Positions 1 through 8,696 of a stretch of DNA of 64,000 bases are shown here, one piece after another. The position numbers and the translations under genes are program-made. The first letter of the stretch is position 1, and each line of letters starts with the position of its first letter. The stretch comes from Paraburkholderia elongata (lineage in GTDB: Bacteria > Pseudomonadota > Gammaproteobacteria > Burkholderiales > Burkholderiaceae): assembly GCF_013177735.1 (NCBI RefSeq), contig NZ_WOEZ01000276.1:1-64000 (forward strand), read 5' to 3'. Below the pieces are notes generated by a model that was not told where the DNA came from, made no database searches, and saw only the letters and a list, made by a program, of their open reading frames with translations.

Positions 1-80
1 CACAACGCCACGTTCCTGATTCCATTACCACGTTGCGTATCCTGCTTGGACTACGGCTCATGCAACGATGGCACTCTTCC

Positions 81-296
81 TGTACGGCAATAGAGCGCGC
101 AACTAATTATGTGACACAGTAAGACTATGGTGTCGTCGACTATTTGCTTTCGAAACGCACCGATCTGTATGTGGAAGCAGACTACACACGTCTGACTGGT
201 GCGGAAGTAGGTGATCCTGATACACCGTCCGGAGCGTTGGGACCGCACCACTCAAGCGTAACCGACATTGGAGTGGGCCTACGCACCAAATTCTGA
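81..296 (+). pseudogene. Remnant of the C-terminal end of a Gram-negative general porin
   Basis: The frame ending in TGA at 294-296 reads as the last strands of a Burkholderia-type trimeric porin. It contains DYLLSKRTDLYVEADYTRL and ends GVGLRTKF, with the terminal Phe expected for outer-membrane barrel insertion. An in-frame TAA at 120-122 sits where an aromatic residue is expected (NYVTQ-stop-DYGVV), and upstream of about 80 the similarity fades. No start codon or signal peptide is present in the window. I read this as a decayed porin fragment, although the upstream part could continue beyond the left edge with a nonsense mutation. Confidence 0.65.
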
Positions 297-396
297 CTCG
301 ATCGTGAGCAGCGCTGCGCCCGACCCCATATGTATGCGTTTCGTGACATTGTCCGTGACGGCCGGACGCGTAAGGCGACGCCGCATGTGGCGAGAA

Positions 397-423
397 ACGC
401 GCGCGGGATATCTCCGCGCGCGT
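397..423. other. GC-rich perfect hairpin in the intergenic region 297-678
   Basis: Arms ACGCGCGCGG (397-406) and CCGCGCGCGT (414-423) pair perfectly around a 7-nt loop. No T-tract follows on either strand, so a role as intrinsic terminator for the porin remnant is only possible. I see no gene in the rest of 297-678. Confidence 0.4.
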
Positions 424-678
424 ACTAAATATCATCTCCGATCCACATGGTGCCATTGACGACACGCATGCGTTGCGTGTCAAGCAGGCGAAAGCTCTCG
501 AAAAAGACTTCCGCCATCAGCGGAAGCCTCCCGGGACCTCGTTGATTGATCAGAGTGAGTGTCGAATGCCCACCATTACACCAGTCTGATCTACACCCGC
601 CACTGGTAAAGAAGAGGTTCCCTCAGGACGGCGCCAACGCGCGCGCCACTCAAACCAGCTAACCTGGAGCTTGCCATT

Positions 679-1554
679 ATGCCGACCATCGCGAGTTCGG
701 AACCCGCGTCGAAGAGCCTTTTCGGTCGCGTTCGCTTGGGCTATCTGCTCGCCGAATCCTCGAGGCTGGACGAATGGAGGAAATTCGCCGCAGAGGGTCT
801 CGGACTGCATGTAGATATCCCCCAACCGCGCGTCCTCGCATGCCGCATAGATGCGCATCAACGGCGTCTGATCGTTCGTGAAGGCGCCGCAGAGGATGTG
901 ATCGCAATCGGCTGGCAACTGGACGATGAGGCCGCCCTACGGCTTGCGCTCGCGCGGCTGGCCACCCGCGGCATCAGCGTGCAGGAAGGCAGCACGGAAG
1001 AGGCGGCCTTGCGCGGAGTGAGCAGATTCTGGTTCTTCGCCGGTCCCAAGAAGCTGCGCACCGAACTTTTCACGGATGCGGTGCTCTGCGATTTGCCGTT
1101 GCAGATGAAAGCAAGCGGGTTCGTGACCGGCGCGCATGTCGCCATTACGACTCGCCAGCCGGGAGTCTTGCAGGCATTCTGGAAAAAGGTGTTCGACGCG
1201 CGGCTCTCTGACGAAATCGAGGACAAGAACGACCGCCTGAATCTCGACTTCGCGTTCCTACGCTTGAACGAGCGTCACCATTCGCTCGCGACCGCATCGA
1301 CACGTGGCGTCCGCTGGAACCCGTTGCGCACCCAGATCCACCACATGAATCTTCAGTGCGCCTCGCCGGACGACGTGACCCAGGCCTATTTCCGGTGTCG
1401 CGCGATGGGTTATCCGATCGCCAACGCCATCGGCCAGCAGCACCCTAACGACCGCGAGCTTTCCTTCTACGTCGAAACACCGTCCGGGTTCGAATTCAAA
1501 TTGGGCTGGAACCCGACCGTGGTGGACGAGCACACGTGGCGCACCGCGAAATAA
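679..1554 (+). CDS. Type I extradiol ring-cleavage dioxygenase (BphC-like, VOC superfamily)
   Basis: This 291-residue protein has the two-module vicinal-oxygen-chelate fold of 2,3-dihydroxybiphenyl/catechol extradiol dioxygenases, which cleave catecholic rings next to the hydroxyls using Fe(II) and O2. By pattern, the metal ligands are His153 (TGAHVAI), His222 (IHHMNLQ) and Glu272 (SGFEFKLG). The active-site histidine region (NERHHSL, 199-202) and the Tyr before ETPSG (Tyr264) are also kept, so the enzyme looks catalytically competent. Length fits the family. It runs divergently from the small ORF and the catabolic operon to its right, whose enzymes could process a ring-cleavage product. Its substrate cannot be read from the sequence. 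Confidence 0.85.
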   Translation: MPTIASSEPASKSLFGRVRLGYLLAESSRLDEWRKFAAEGLGLHVDIPQPRVLACRIDAHQRRLIVREGAAEDVIAIGWQLDDEAALRLALARLATRGISVQEGSTEEAALRGVSRFWFFAGPKKLRTELFTDAVLCDLPLQMKASGFVTGAHVAITTRQPGVLQAFWKKVFDARLSDEIEDKNDRLNLDFAFLRLNERHHSLATASTRGVRWNPLRTQIHHMNLQCASPDDVTQAYFRCRAMGYPIANAIGQQHPNDRELSFYVETPSGFEFKLGWNPTVVDEHTWRTAK

Positions 1555-1575
1555 GAGACCGGCGACGCCGGTCTC
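1555..1575 (+). terminator. Hairpin directly after the dioxygenase stop codon
   Basis: GAGACCGGC (1555-1563) and GCCGGTCTC (1567-1575) form a perfect 9-bp stem with a 3-nt loop starting right after the TAA of the dioxygenase. There is no U-tract, so it may act as a transcript-stabilising 3' hairpin rather than an efficient terminator. Confidence 0.5.
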
Positions 1576-1699
1576 GTGGTGCATACGCGCCCAACGCAAT
1601 CGCGTGGAAATCTCTCATGCCATAGGCGCGCAAGCTAGCTGAAGCGATGTGTGCAAGTCGCACATGCAATGAAAAAGCGTGACGGTCGACCTGCGCACC

Positions 1700-1924
1700 T
1701 CAAAAGCTTGCGGAAGTATCAGGGATGCACATAGTGGGTCGTTCTGGAGTCGGCGGGTATATGCGCCAACTGCCGTCTTCGTGACGAAAGAAAAACATCG
1801 CAACCTGCACTCCAGCCCTGAATGTATCGATGCATACATAGCATTCGCGTCTGGATCGCCTGTTTCTGAACTTTGTGACCCGAACCGGCTTCGCCGGGTC
1901 CGGCACGAGCCAGTGCGCGACCAT
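1700..1924 (-). CDS. Small conserved-looking hypothetical protein
   Basis: This leftward ORF gives about 74 residues from the ATG at 1924 (MVAHWLVPDPAKPVRVTKF...) and contains the composed stretch VAMFFFRHEDGSWRIYPP. It resembles short Burkholderia hypothetical proteins that I recall but cannot name. It lies alone in the 530-bp gap between the dioxygenase and the Fe-ADH gene, with no clear Shine-Dalgarno. It has no transmembrane segment or signal peptide. Function unknown; it could be a non-coding frame. Confidence 0.35.
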   Translation of the reverse strand: MVAHWLVPDPAKPVRVTKFRNRRSRRECYVCIDTFRAGVQVAMFFFRHEDGSWRIYPPTPERPTMCIPDTSASF

Positions 1925-2107
1925 CGCGCGCAGTGACTTGTCTTCACTAGTCGTCGACTTCTCCGCCTTACTATTTGGCGCCGTAGCCCAATTGCGGCAG
2001 GGAGTAAAGCACCTTCCTGCACTTCGAGCCAAGCTCCCTAACCCTCCACCGGCATTACCCGGCTTCAGCGGTACTACGAGCCTCTCCGTCATCCCAAGGC
2101 GCCCGGC

Positions 2108-3295
2108 CTAGAGACATTCTCGAAGAATCTCCAACATCTCCTGGCCGGATGCAATCGGTCGGCAATTGGTCGCCGCATTACGATCCTCGAACGCATATGC
2201 TGCAATGACCGGCAGTTGTGCCTCCGTCACGCCGAGCTCCGAAAGTCGGGTAGGTAGAGCGAGCTTGCCAACCAACCGTGCAACGGAAGTTTCAGCTCTC
2301 TCGTCGGCGTGGCCATCGAGCGCCTCGGAGATTTCGCGCTTGGCCGAGATGCACCAGTCGTGATTCCAACGGAGGACCGGTGCAAGCGTCACGCAGGATG
2401 TCAGGCCGTGTGCCACACCGCATATTGCGCCAAGCGCATGGCCTAAGGCGTGGCTGGCGCCCACTGGCGCGCCGTGTGCTGGGCCGGCCATCGACATCCA
2501 GCAGCCCAGTTGCGCCTCCGCCAAATCGGATCGCGCAGGCTGCCTTCCCGCCTCATAAGCAGAAGCTATTGCCGGCAGGGCGCGAGCGAATAACCTCAGG
2601 GCTTGACGGGCAAGCGGAGCAGCATAGCCGGATGCCGAACCCGCACAAAGCGTTTCGGCCGCATGGTCTATCGCCTTGACGCCCGATCCCAGTAGTATCG
2701 AGCGCGGCGCGTCGAGCAACGCCCGCGGATCGTAAATAATGCTTCGCGGTATCGCGTATTCGTGGCCGATTACGTCCTTGTGCAAGGTGACATCGTTCGT
2801 CATCCCGCCAATTGGAGATAGTTCGGCGGCGGACAGAGTAGTCGGAATCGCGATGATGCGTGGTCCCGGCTCGCCTTCACCAGAATTGACGCGCGTAGGC
2901 TGGGAGCGCAGTTCGGATAAGCGGTCAGGCGATTTGATGTCGCGCCATAGAGCCATCGAGACCGCTTTTGCGGTATCGATTACCGAGCCTCCGCCAATGG
3001 CCACAATGGCGTCGGGTTGAAGGTCGCCCAGTGTTGCAATCGCGTCAATGACACAATGAGCCGGCGAATGCGGCTGGCATTCGCCGAATATCACGAACGG
3101 TACGGGTACTGCAGCCAGCAGCGAGACCAGATAACTCGAAGTTTTGAACGATGCGCTCGTCAGTACGAGCACCGGAGCCAGCCGCTCCTCCTCGAGGATC
3201 GCGGGAAGGACTTCTCGTGCATCGACGTTTTGGATGACGCGCGCGATTCGATTCGCATAGTGCTTCAATTCACCCGCCCCGTCTCGCTGAGCCAT
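2108..3295 (-). CDS. Iron-containing alcohol dehydrogenase family / maleylacetate reductase-like oxidoreductase
   Basis: This protein of about 395 residues has the NAD(P)-binding motif GGGSVIDTAK (about 102-111) and the helical metal-binding half of the Fe-ADH superfamily. Histidines lie in GASHALGHALG and GVAHG (His283, His287 and His297, numbered from the upstream GTG). The first metal-ligand position, Asp in classical Fe-ADHs, is Lys208 here (GVKAIDH); maleylacetate reductases also lack this Asp. The family reduces maleylacetate or interconverts alcohols and carbonyls. The ATG at 3295 overlaps the SDR stop (TGATG), implying translational coupling; an in-frame GTG three bases upstream is the alternative. 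Last gene of the catabolic operon. Confidence 0.75.
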   Translation of the reverse strand: MAQRDGAGELKHYANRIARVIQNVDAREVLPAILEEERLAPVLVLTSASFKTSSYLVSLLAAVPVPFVIFGECQPHSPAHCVIDAIATLGDLQPDAIVAIGGGSVIDTAKAVSMALWRDIKSPDRLSELRSQPTRVNSGEGEPGPRIIAIPTTLSAAELSPIGGMTNDVTLHKDVIGHEYAIPRSIIYDPRALLDAPRSILLGSGVKAIDHAAETLCAGSASGYAAPLARQALRLFARALPAIASAYEAGRQPARSDLAEAQLGCWMSMAGPAHGAPVGASHALGHALGAICGVAHGLTSCVTLAPVLRWNHDWCISAKREISEALDGHADERAETSVARLVGKLALPTRLSELGVTEAQLPVIAAYAFEDRNAATNCRPIASGQEMLEILRECL

Positions 3296-4065
3296 CACGA
3301 CACTGGAAGCATGAGGCCTGCATCGAAGCGATAGCTTCGTCCGTTGTGCATGGCGTTACGCACAATCTCTTCCGCGAATAAAGCGAATTCCGACGCCTTG
3401 CCCATGCGCTTGGGAAAGAGCGAAGCCGAAACGATGCCTTCCTTCACCTCCGGCGGCGCCTGTTCGTACATCGGTGTGTCGAAAGCGCCAGGCGCCACGG
3501 TTACTACCCGAATGCCATGCTCGGCGAGTTCGCGCATCAGCGGTAGCGTCATGCCTACTATCGCCGCCTTCGACGCGCTGTAGGCGACTTGGCCCACCTG
3601 CCCCTCATATGCAGCGCCGGAGGCGAGATTAATAATCACGCCACGCTCTCCGTCTGCATTTGGTTCGTTGCGCGTCATGGCTAGTGCAGCCGAACGCGAG
3701 AGATGGACGGTGCCGTACAGATTGACCTTCACCACCTGATCGAAGCGATCCATTGGAATCGGCCCCTTCCGGCTAATCAGTTTAGCCGGTCCACCGATGG
3801 CGGCGGCTGCGACCGCGACATCAATGCGGCCGAAGCGCTCGATACCGGCGTCGATACTTGCCTGCACCGCATCTGCGTCGGCGACATCACATTCGACGGC
3901 GAGGTAGCCCTCGCCGAGTTCCTCGGCTATCGCCGCACCGCGTGCCGCGTCGCGATCAAGCGCGACAACGCCGCGCACCCCGATTGAAAGGAAGTGGCGC
4001 GCGGTCGCCTCCCCCAATCCAGAAGCGCCCCCACTGATTACCACGACTTTACCTTTGATATCCAA
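3295..4065 (-). CDS. Short-chain dehydrogenase/reductase, type II 3-hydroxyacyl-CoA dehydrogenase-like
   Basis: This 256-residue classical SDR has the Rossmann motif SGGASGLG (11-18), Asp37 at the end of strand 2 as expected for NAD preference, and the catalytic set Ser149, Tyr162, Lys166 (AYSASK). The usual NNAG motif is changed to an alanine-rich VAAAAIGG (85-92). Length and overall pattern match the 17-beta-HSD10/type II hydroxyacyl-CoA dehydrogenases, which oxidise 3-hydroxyacyl-CoA in beta-oxidation. That fits between the ligase/dehydrogenase genes and the Fe-ADH gene. The start is TTG at 4065, with AAGGAG about 7 nt upstream. Confidence 0.8.
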   Translation of the reverse strand: MDIKGKVVVISGGASGLGEATARHFLSIGVRGVVALDRDAARGAAIAEELGEGYLAVECDVADADAVQASIDAGIERFGRIDVAVAAAAIGGPAKLISRKGPIPMDRFDQVVKVNLYGTVHLSRSAALAMTRNEPNADGERGVIINLASGAAYEGQVGQVAYSASKAAIVGMTLPLMRELAEHGIRVVTVAPGAFDTPMYEQAPPEVKEGIVSASLFPKRMGKASEFALFAEEIVRNAMHNGRSYRFDAGLMLPVS

Positions 4066-4140
4066 TTCTCTTCTCCTTACGTGATAGAAACCAGAACGTT
4101 GCGCACCGCGTTCGGTCCATATTTGCGACTACGAATTGTC

Positions 4141-5634
4141 TCAACTAGCGTTAAGCATTTGGCGTAAAGCCGGTTTTCGAATCTTACCGGTAGCGGTCTT
4201 TGGCAGCTCCTGGACGATATGCCATCTGCGCGGAACTTTATAGCGGGCAAGGCGCGCCTCACACCATCTCTCGAGATCGGCTGTCACGAAGCTGCTCGAC
4301 GCGGAAAGCACCACGAATCCGACCGGCACTTCGCCCCATTTCGGATCCCGCCCACCTACGACCGCCGCCTCGACTACGTCCTCGCAAGCGCAAAGGACAT
4401 CTTCGATTTCCTTGGAATAGATGTTTTCGCCTCCGCTGACAATCATGTCCTTCTTCCGATCGACGAGAGTCAGAAAGCGGTCTTCGTCAAAATAACCGAG
4501 ATCGCCGGTATAGATCCAACCGTCGCGGATTGTCTCCGCGGTCTGCTCGGGATTATTGAAATAGCCGGTCATGCCAGCCTCTTTGTCGACAATCACCTCC
4601 CCAACAACTCCCGATGGACATTCGATGCCAGTCTCGTCGACCACGCGAACCTCCATGTGCGGCAATTCTCGCCCGACCGTTCCCAGCTTGCTGTTGTGTT
4701 CGTCGGCGGGAAGTACGGTATTGAGTGTAGTTTCGGTCTGACCGTAGCACTGCAGGAAGCCGACGTTCGGCCAGAGCGTCTGCGACGCCTTCACCAATTC
4801 GACAGGCATAGGCGCTGCTCCGTACCACGCGCTTTTCAAGCTCGATGGCGTGCCGGAGGTCGGTGTCCGATCCAGCAGCATCGCGTACTGCGCAGGCACC
4901 CCGAAAAAAGTAGTCGCATGGTAACGCTCGATCAGTTCGAACACTTGATCCGGCTCGAAGCGGGCAGTGAGTACAATCGATGCTCCAACATAGAGGTGCG
5001 GATGGGAAACGACATAAAGTCCGCCGCCATGAAATAGCGGCACGGTGACTACGACCCTGTCGCTATGACGCACCCCAGTGGCCAGCGCCGTCGAGGCAGC
5101 ACATTCGATGAGGGCGCGATGAGGAAGCATCGCACCTTTTGGCGTCCCTGTAGTGCCGCTCGTGTACAAAATGGCCGCCGTGGCCCGTTCGTCAAATGAT
5201 GCCGGCAACGGCCGAAGTGGCTCGGCACCACCACGAAGCAAATCAGAATTGATCCGCGCGAGCAGAACACCGCCGATCCGCTCCGCGACCTCGCTCGCCT
5301 GCGCTTCAAATGCGGGCGTATAGAACAGGATGCGGGGAGAACTGTCCCGCATCATTTGCTCAATCTCAGCGACAACACAACGATAGTTGAGCGGAACAAT
5401 CACCGCGCCAATTTTTAGGATCCCAAAATACAGCGGGAAAAATTCCAGGCAGTTTTCGGCTAGCACAGCAACCCGGTCACCCGGGGCAACGCTAGCTTCA
5501 AGCAACTGCCAACCGATGCCGTTCGAATAAACGTCGAGTTCGGCAAAGCTTATCGCCTGCCCTTCGAAAATCAGGGCCGTCTCCGATCCGAACCGGCGCG
5601 CGTTGAGACGCGCAATGTCGCCAAGAAAACGCAT
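4141..5634 (-). CDS. Acyl-CoA synthetase / fatty-acid or aryl-acid CoA ligase (ANL superfamily)
   Basis: This adenylate-forming CoA ligase of about 497 residues activates a carboxylic acid by ATP to acyl-AMP and then acyl-CoA. The P-loop-like YTSGTTGTPKG is near residue 160, the hinge region reads VDRKKDMIVSGGENIY, and the C-terminal catalytic Lys lies in KTATGKIRKP. Length is normal. The ATG at 5634 follows the acyl-CoA dehydrogenase stop directly. An in-frame TTG at 5652 would give an overlap and six more residues, so the start is not certain. It probably provides the CoA ester entering the beta-oxidation steps encoded by its neighbours. The substrate is unknown. Confidence 0.85.
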   Translation of the reverse strand: MRFLGDIARLNARRFGSETALIFEGQAISFAELDVYSNGIGWQLLEASVAPGDRVAVLAENCLEFFPLYFGILKIGAVIVPLNYRCVVAEIEQMMRDSSPRILFYTPAFEAQASEVAERIGGVLLARINSDLLRGGAEPLRPLPASFDERATAAILYTSGTTGTPKGAMLPHRALIECAASTALATGVRHSDRVVVTVPLFHGGGLYVVSHPHLYVGASIVLTARFEPDQVFELIERYHATTFFGVPAQYAMLLDRTPTSGTPSSLKSAWYGAAPMPVELVKASQTLWPNVGFLQCYGQTETTLNTVLPADEHNSKLGTVGRELPHMEVRVVDETGIECPSGVVGEVIVDKEAGMTGYFNNPEQTAETIRDGWIYTGDLGYFDEDRFLTLVDRKKDMIVSGGENIYSKEIEDVLCACEDVVEAAVVGGRDPKWGEVPVGFVVLSASSSFVTADLERWCEARLARYKVPRRWHIVQELPKTATGKIRKPALRQMLNAS

Positions 5635-5635
5635 T

Positions 5636-6796
5636 TTATAGCTGGCTCCCAAAGTCCTGGAAGCGGTAGCCGTCGAGAAAAGTCCGCGCGATGACGGTCT
5701 TCTGAATTGACGGTGTACCCTCCTCGATCATGTTGATCCGACAGTCGCGATAATGCCTTTCGATGTCGCGCTGTGTCGTGTAGCCAATCCCACCGTGGAC
5801 TAGCAACGCACGGTCAGTTACCCGATTCACGGCTTCCGCGCCAAACTGCTTGCACATCGCCGCTTCCGCTGGAATGCGCTCACCCCGGTCAAGCTTGGCA
5901 ATCGCGTCGGCGAGCATTGAGCGCAACGCGAAAATATCCGTCGCCATCTCGGCGAGATAGGACCGCACTGTTTCCCGCGTTGATATAGATTTGCCGAAGG
6001 TAACCCTTTCCGTGGCGTAGTCAAGTGACAGTTCAAGTACGCGTTCAGCAGTACCGAGCGAGGTCGATGCAATGAAGACTCGGCTCTCTTCGAGTGCCTC
6101 AAGCGCGTGGGCGAGCCCTTTTCCCTCGACACCGCCAAGAAGGTTCTCCGCCGGCACCTGCGCATCATCGAGGTTGAGCCTGCCATGTTCAGCACCCTTG
6201 CAGCCCATCAGCCCGCCTACCGGATCCCAAGTGAAGCCAGGGGCCTCCTTCGGCAACATCAACACGCTAATCCCGTCTGCGCCTCGGCTCCGGTCGGTGT
6301 AGCAGACCAACATTAGATAGTCCGCGATGTCGCAGTTACTGATCAAGTGTTTCCGTCCACTGACGAAATAGACGTCACCCTCGCGACGCGCCGTAGTCGT
6401 GATGTCGACGCCGGTACCATTGTCCGGCTCGGTTAATGCGAACGCTAGCTGGATTTCCCCCTTGGCAACGCCTGGATAAATGCGTGCTTTCTGTTCGTCG
6501 GTTGCGAACTCGAGTAGCTTGCTGGCGGAAACATGCGCGTGAAGATAGCCGCGCAGCCCCGCATACATTTTTGATAGCTCTATCAGAACTGGAACGTATT
6601 GCCCGACCGAGAGCCCGAGCCCCCCGTAGCTTTCTGGCACCAAACAACCGTACAGGCCCAGCGCGGCTAGCTTGGGGATCACTTCGTCATGAGGAATATG
6701 CCCTTCGCGCTCGATCTGATCAACGTACTGGCTAAGGTCGTTCCAAATCAGATCTTTTACCTTAGGAAACCACTCGCGGTAGGTCGCGTCATCCAT
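5636..6796 (-). CDS. Acyl-CoA dehydrogenase
   Basis: This 386-residue flavoprotein of the acyl-CoA dehydrogenase family introduces an alpha-beta double bond and passes electrons to ETF. The middle domain carries the FAD/substrate motifs (AFALTEPDNGTGV and FVSGRKHLISN), and the C-terminal domain has HGGIGYTTQRDIERHYRD. The likely catalytic base is Glu359 in MIEEGTPSIQK, a position used by short/branched-chain and glutaryl-type members. Length is typical. It sits between the thiolase and the CoA ligase in the operon, consistent with the first oxidative step of a side-chain or ring-derived acyl-CoA pathway. Confidence 0.85.
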   Translation of the reverse strand: MDDATYREWFPKVKDLIWNDLSQYVDQIEREGHIPHDEVIPKLAALGLYGCLVPESYGGLGLSVGQYVPVLIELSKMYAGLRGYLHAHVSASKLLEFATDEQKARIYPGVAKGEIQLAFALTEPDNGTGVDITTTARREGDVYFVSGRKHLISNCDIADYLMLVCYTDRSRGADGISVLMLPKEAPGFTWDPVGGLMGCKGAEHGRLNLDDAQVPAENLLGGVEGKGLAHALEALEESRVFIASTSLGTAERVLELSLDYATERVTFGKSISTRETVRSYLAEMATDIFALRSMLADAIAKLDRGERIPAEAAMCKQFGAEAVNRVTDRALLVHGGIGYTTQRDIERHYRDCRINMIEEGTPSIQKTVIARTFLDGYRFQDFGSQL

Positions 6797-6816
6797 AAAT
6801 TACTCCGTTCATGCGG

Positions 6817-7968
6817 CTATTCCGCGATAAGGATATGAATATTGCAAGCCCGGGCGTCGGCTTCCTTGCTGCCGCCCATCATTTGCGCCAGCGCGACGCG
6901 CGCACCCTCGACCTGTCGACCGGTAGCTTCCCCTCGAAGCTGCCAAGTAAGCTCTGCTATCTGACCTAGCCCTGACGCGCCGATTGGATGTCCCTTGGCC
7001 AGCAAGCCACCGCTGGCATTCACCGGGATCCGCCCACCGATTGCGGTCGCCCCCTCATCTATCAAGCGTCCACCCTCGCCACGCGCACAAAGACCAAGAC
7101 CTTCGTAGTGGACGATTTCGCAAATTGAGAAAGCGTCGTGCACCTCGACGAGCGACAAATCACCGGGACCGACACCAGCCTGCTCATACGCTTTCGCGAC
7201 GGCTTTCTCCTCGATCTCCCAATGGGAAAAGTCACGCTGATTGTCATAGAGGCCGGTTGCTAGCACCGAACCAGCAACACGAACCCGCGGCTTGCCAAGA
7301 CGGCGAACTACGGCCTCCGAGCACAGAATCGCCGCAGCGGCGCCATCGCTGTTCGGGCAACAAGAGAACAAGGTGATAGGGTCCGCGATCATAGGCGATG
7401 CAAGGACCTCTTCGACTGTCAGCGGTTTCTTGAATTCCGCGTAGGGGTTGAGGCAGCCGTTGTCATGGTTCTTCACCGAGACCTTGGCCTGCTGCTCGAG
7501 TGTCGTGCCATACGCCTCCATGTGCTTTTGCGCGACCATGGCAAAGTAGCCGGGGAAAAGATCGCCAAGCCGGACCTCCATTTCTGCCGCACCAACCTTG
7601 AGGGGCGTGCCCTTCGGCATAACCGCCTTGTCAACTCCGAAGACAACGACTGCATCATATTGGCCACTTGCCACACCTTGCCAGCCGAGATGAAGCGCTG
7701 TCGACCCAGACGCACACGCGTTCTCTACGTTGACGATGGGCAGCCCCCCCATGCCCACTTCCCATAGAACGTGCTGACCGACGCCAGTCTCCTCCTGTAG
7801 CATCGCGCCGAGCGCATTGCCGCAGTAGCCTGCCTCGATCTCACGCCGGTCGATCCCTGCGTCGACTAGAGCCTTCGCAACAGCCTCGCCCCCGAGGCTG
7901 CGCAAATTTCGGTCAAGATGCTTACCAAAGGTCGTCGAACCAACGCCCGCTACATAGACCGGCCTCAT
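6817..7968 (-). CDS. Thiolase family protein (SCP-x/nonspecific lipid-transfer type)
   Basis: This 383-residue thiolase has nucleophilic Cys85 in VENACASGS and the C-terminal NASGGLLAKGHPIGASG segment with the catalytic His. It lacks the FadA-type C-terminal Cys motif (CGGxG), as expected for the SCP2/SCP-x branch. Such thiolases usually work with a partner DUF35 (Zn-ribbon/OB) protein, and that gene lies immediately upstream. The thiolase ATG overlaps the DUF35 stop (ATGA). Predicted role: thiolytic or retro-aldol-type release of acetyl- or propionyl-CoA at the end of a degradation spiral. Confidence 0.85.
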   Translation of the reverse strand: MRPVYVAGVGSTTFGKHLDRNLRSLGGEAVAKALVDAGIDRREIEAGYCGNALGAMLQEETGVGQHVLWEVGMGGLPIVNVENACASGSTALHLGWQGVASGQYDAVVVFGVDKAVMPKGTPLKVGAAEMEVRLGDLFPGYFAMVAQKHMEAYGTTLEQQAKVSVKNHDNGCLNPYAEFKKPLTVEEVLASPMIADPITLFSCCPNSDGAAAAILCSEAVVRRLGKPRVRVAGSVLATGLYDNQRDFSHWEIEEKAVAKAYEQAGVGPGDLSLVEVHDAFSICEIVHYEGLGLCARGEGGRLIDEGATAIGGRIPVNASGGLLAKGHPIGASGLGQIAELTWQLRGEATGRQVEGARVALAQMMGGSKEADARACNIHILIAE

Positions 7969-8423
7969 GCTGTTGCTCCCTTCAAGCTGGCAAACTTGTA
8001 AGCGACAAGCTCCCGTCCGGCAGCGTCACGACAGAGGTTTTCGGCCACCAATCGCACCGGCGTTCCGGGAGTCAGCCCTCCGGCGTCTGCCTGGGCGAAG
8101 AGGCCGAACACGCGTAGCGGCACATCGTTGAGATCGACGTAGCCATAGGCATATGGCGCTTTCAGCCCGACCGGAGAGGGAACTCGAACCACTGTACTTG
8201 CGTAAACTGTGCCACCGCCCTCGATCACCGTCACCTCGATCTCATGTCCCGGGCCACAATGAACACATACCGTGCGCCGAGGAAACGAAAGTGCACCGCA
8301 CGACGTGCAGCGACCTGCGCGGAGGCGCGCTCCTCCTTCCGCAGTAGATTCGAATATGTCTGGCATGAATGGCACGGTTTCCACCGGTTCCGTCTGGACG
8401 CCGCTATGATTGGATGCAGTCAA
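7965..8423 (-). CDS. Zn-ribbon/OB-fold (DUF35) protein, partner of the thiolase
   Basis: The N-terminal half has a rubredoxin-like zinc ribbon, CTSCGALSFPRRTVCVHCG, with two CxxC pairs. An OB-fold half follows, with GTVYASTVVRVP and APYAYGYVDL. The chosen start is TTG at 8423, preceded by AAAGGAGGT at 4-5 nt, giving 152 residues; a longer in-frame reading reaches 8465 but has no better ribosome-binding site. DUF35 proteins bind and activate thiolases and aldolases, and the next gene is a thiolase with an overlapping ATGA. First gene of the leftward catabolic operon. Confidence 0.8.
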   Translation of the reverse strand: MTASNHSGVQTEPVETVPFMPDIFESTAEGGARLRAGRCTSCGALSFPRRTVCVHCGPGHEIEVTVIEGGGTVYASTVVRVPSPVGLKAPYAYGYVDLNDVPLRVFGLFAQADAGGLTPGTPVRLVAENLCRDAAGRELVAYKFASLKGATA

Positions 8424-8667
8424 GTCCACCTCCTTTCCTCGACCTTGTCGGTCGAGGCAAACCATGGGACGGCTTCTGCCGTCATGAATGAGGACGCGAG
8501 ATGGCGGCGAATTGAGACTGACCGCGCAGTCACCGACTCCGCGACCTAGGCCGCCGGAACGCCGCTAGAGAATGGACAACCGCCGTCACGCCGGCCCTGC
8601 AAGTTTCTCCAATCGCATCTCCACCTCTCCCGACATCCTGTTCCTCGTCACTGATGTCTTGTTGTCA

Positions 8668-8696
8668 AGATTACTAACCGACCGTTAAGTTGTCAA
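8668..8696 (-). promoter_or_regulatory. Sigma-70 promoter with embedded palindrome, for the catabolic operon
   Basis: On the minus strand TTGACA (8696-8691) is followed by exactly 17 nt and TAATCT (8673-8668). The spacer contains TAACGGTCGGTTA (8687-8675), a palindrome with TAAC/GTTA arms that resembles TetR-family operators. The 10-mer GTTGTCAAGA also occurs twice (8661-8670, 8689-8698). The arrangement predicts repression by steric block. It lies about 245 bases upstream of the operon's first start codon; nothing else is visible in that leader. Confidence 0.6.
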
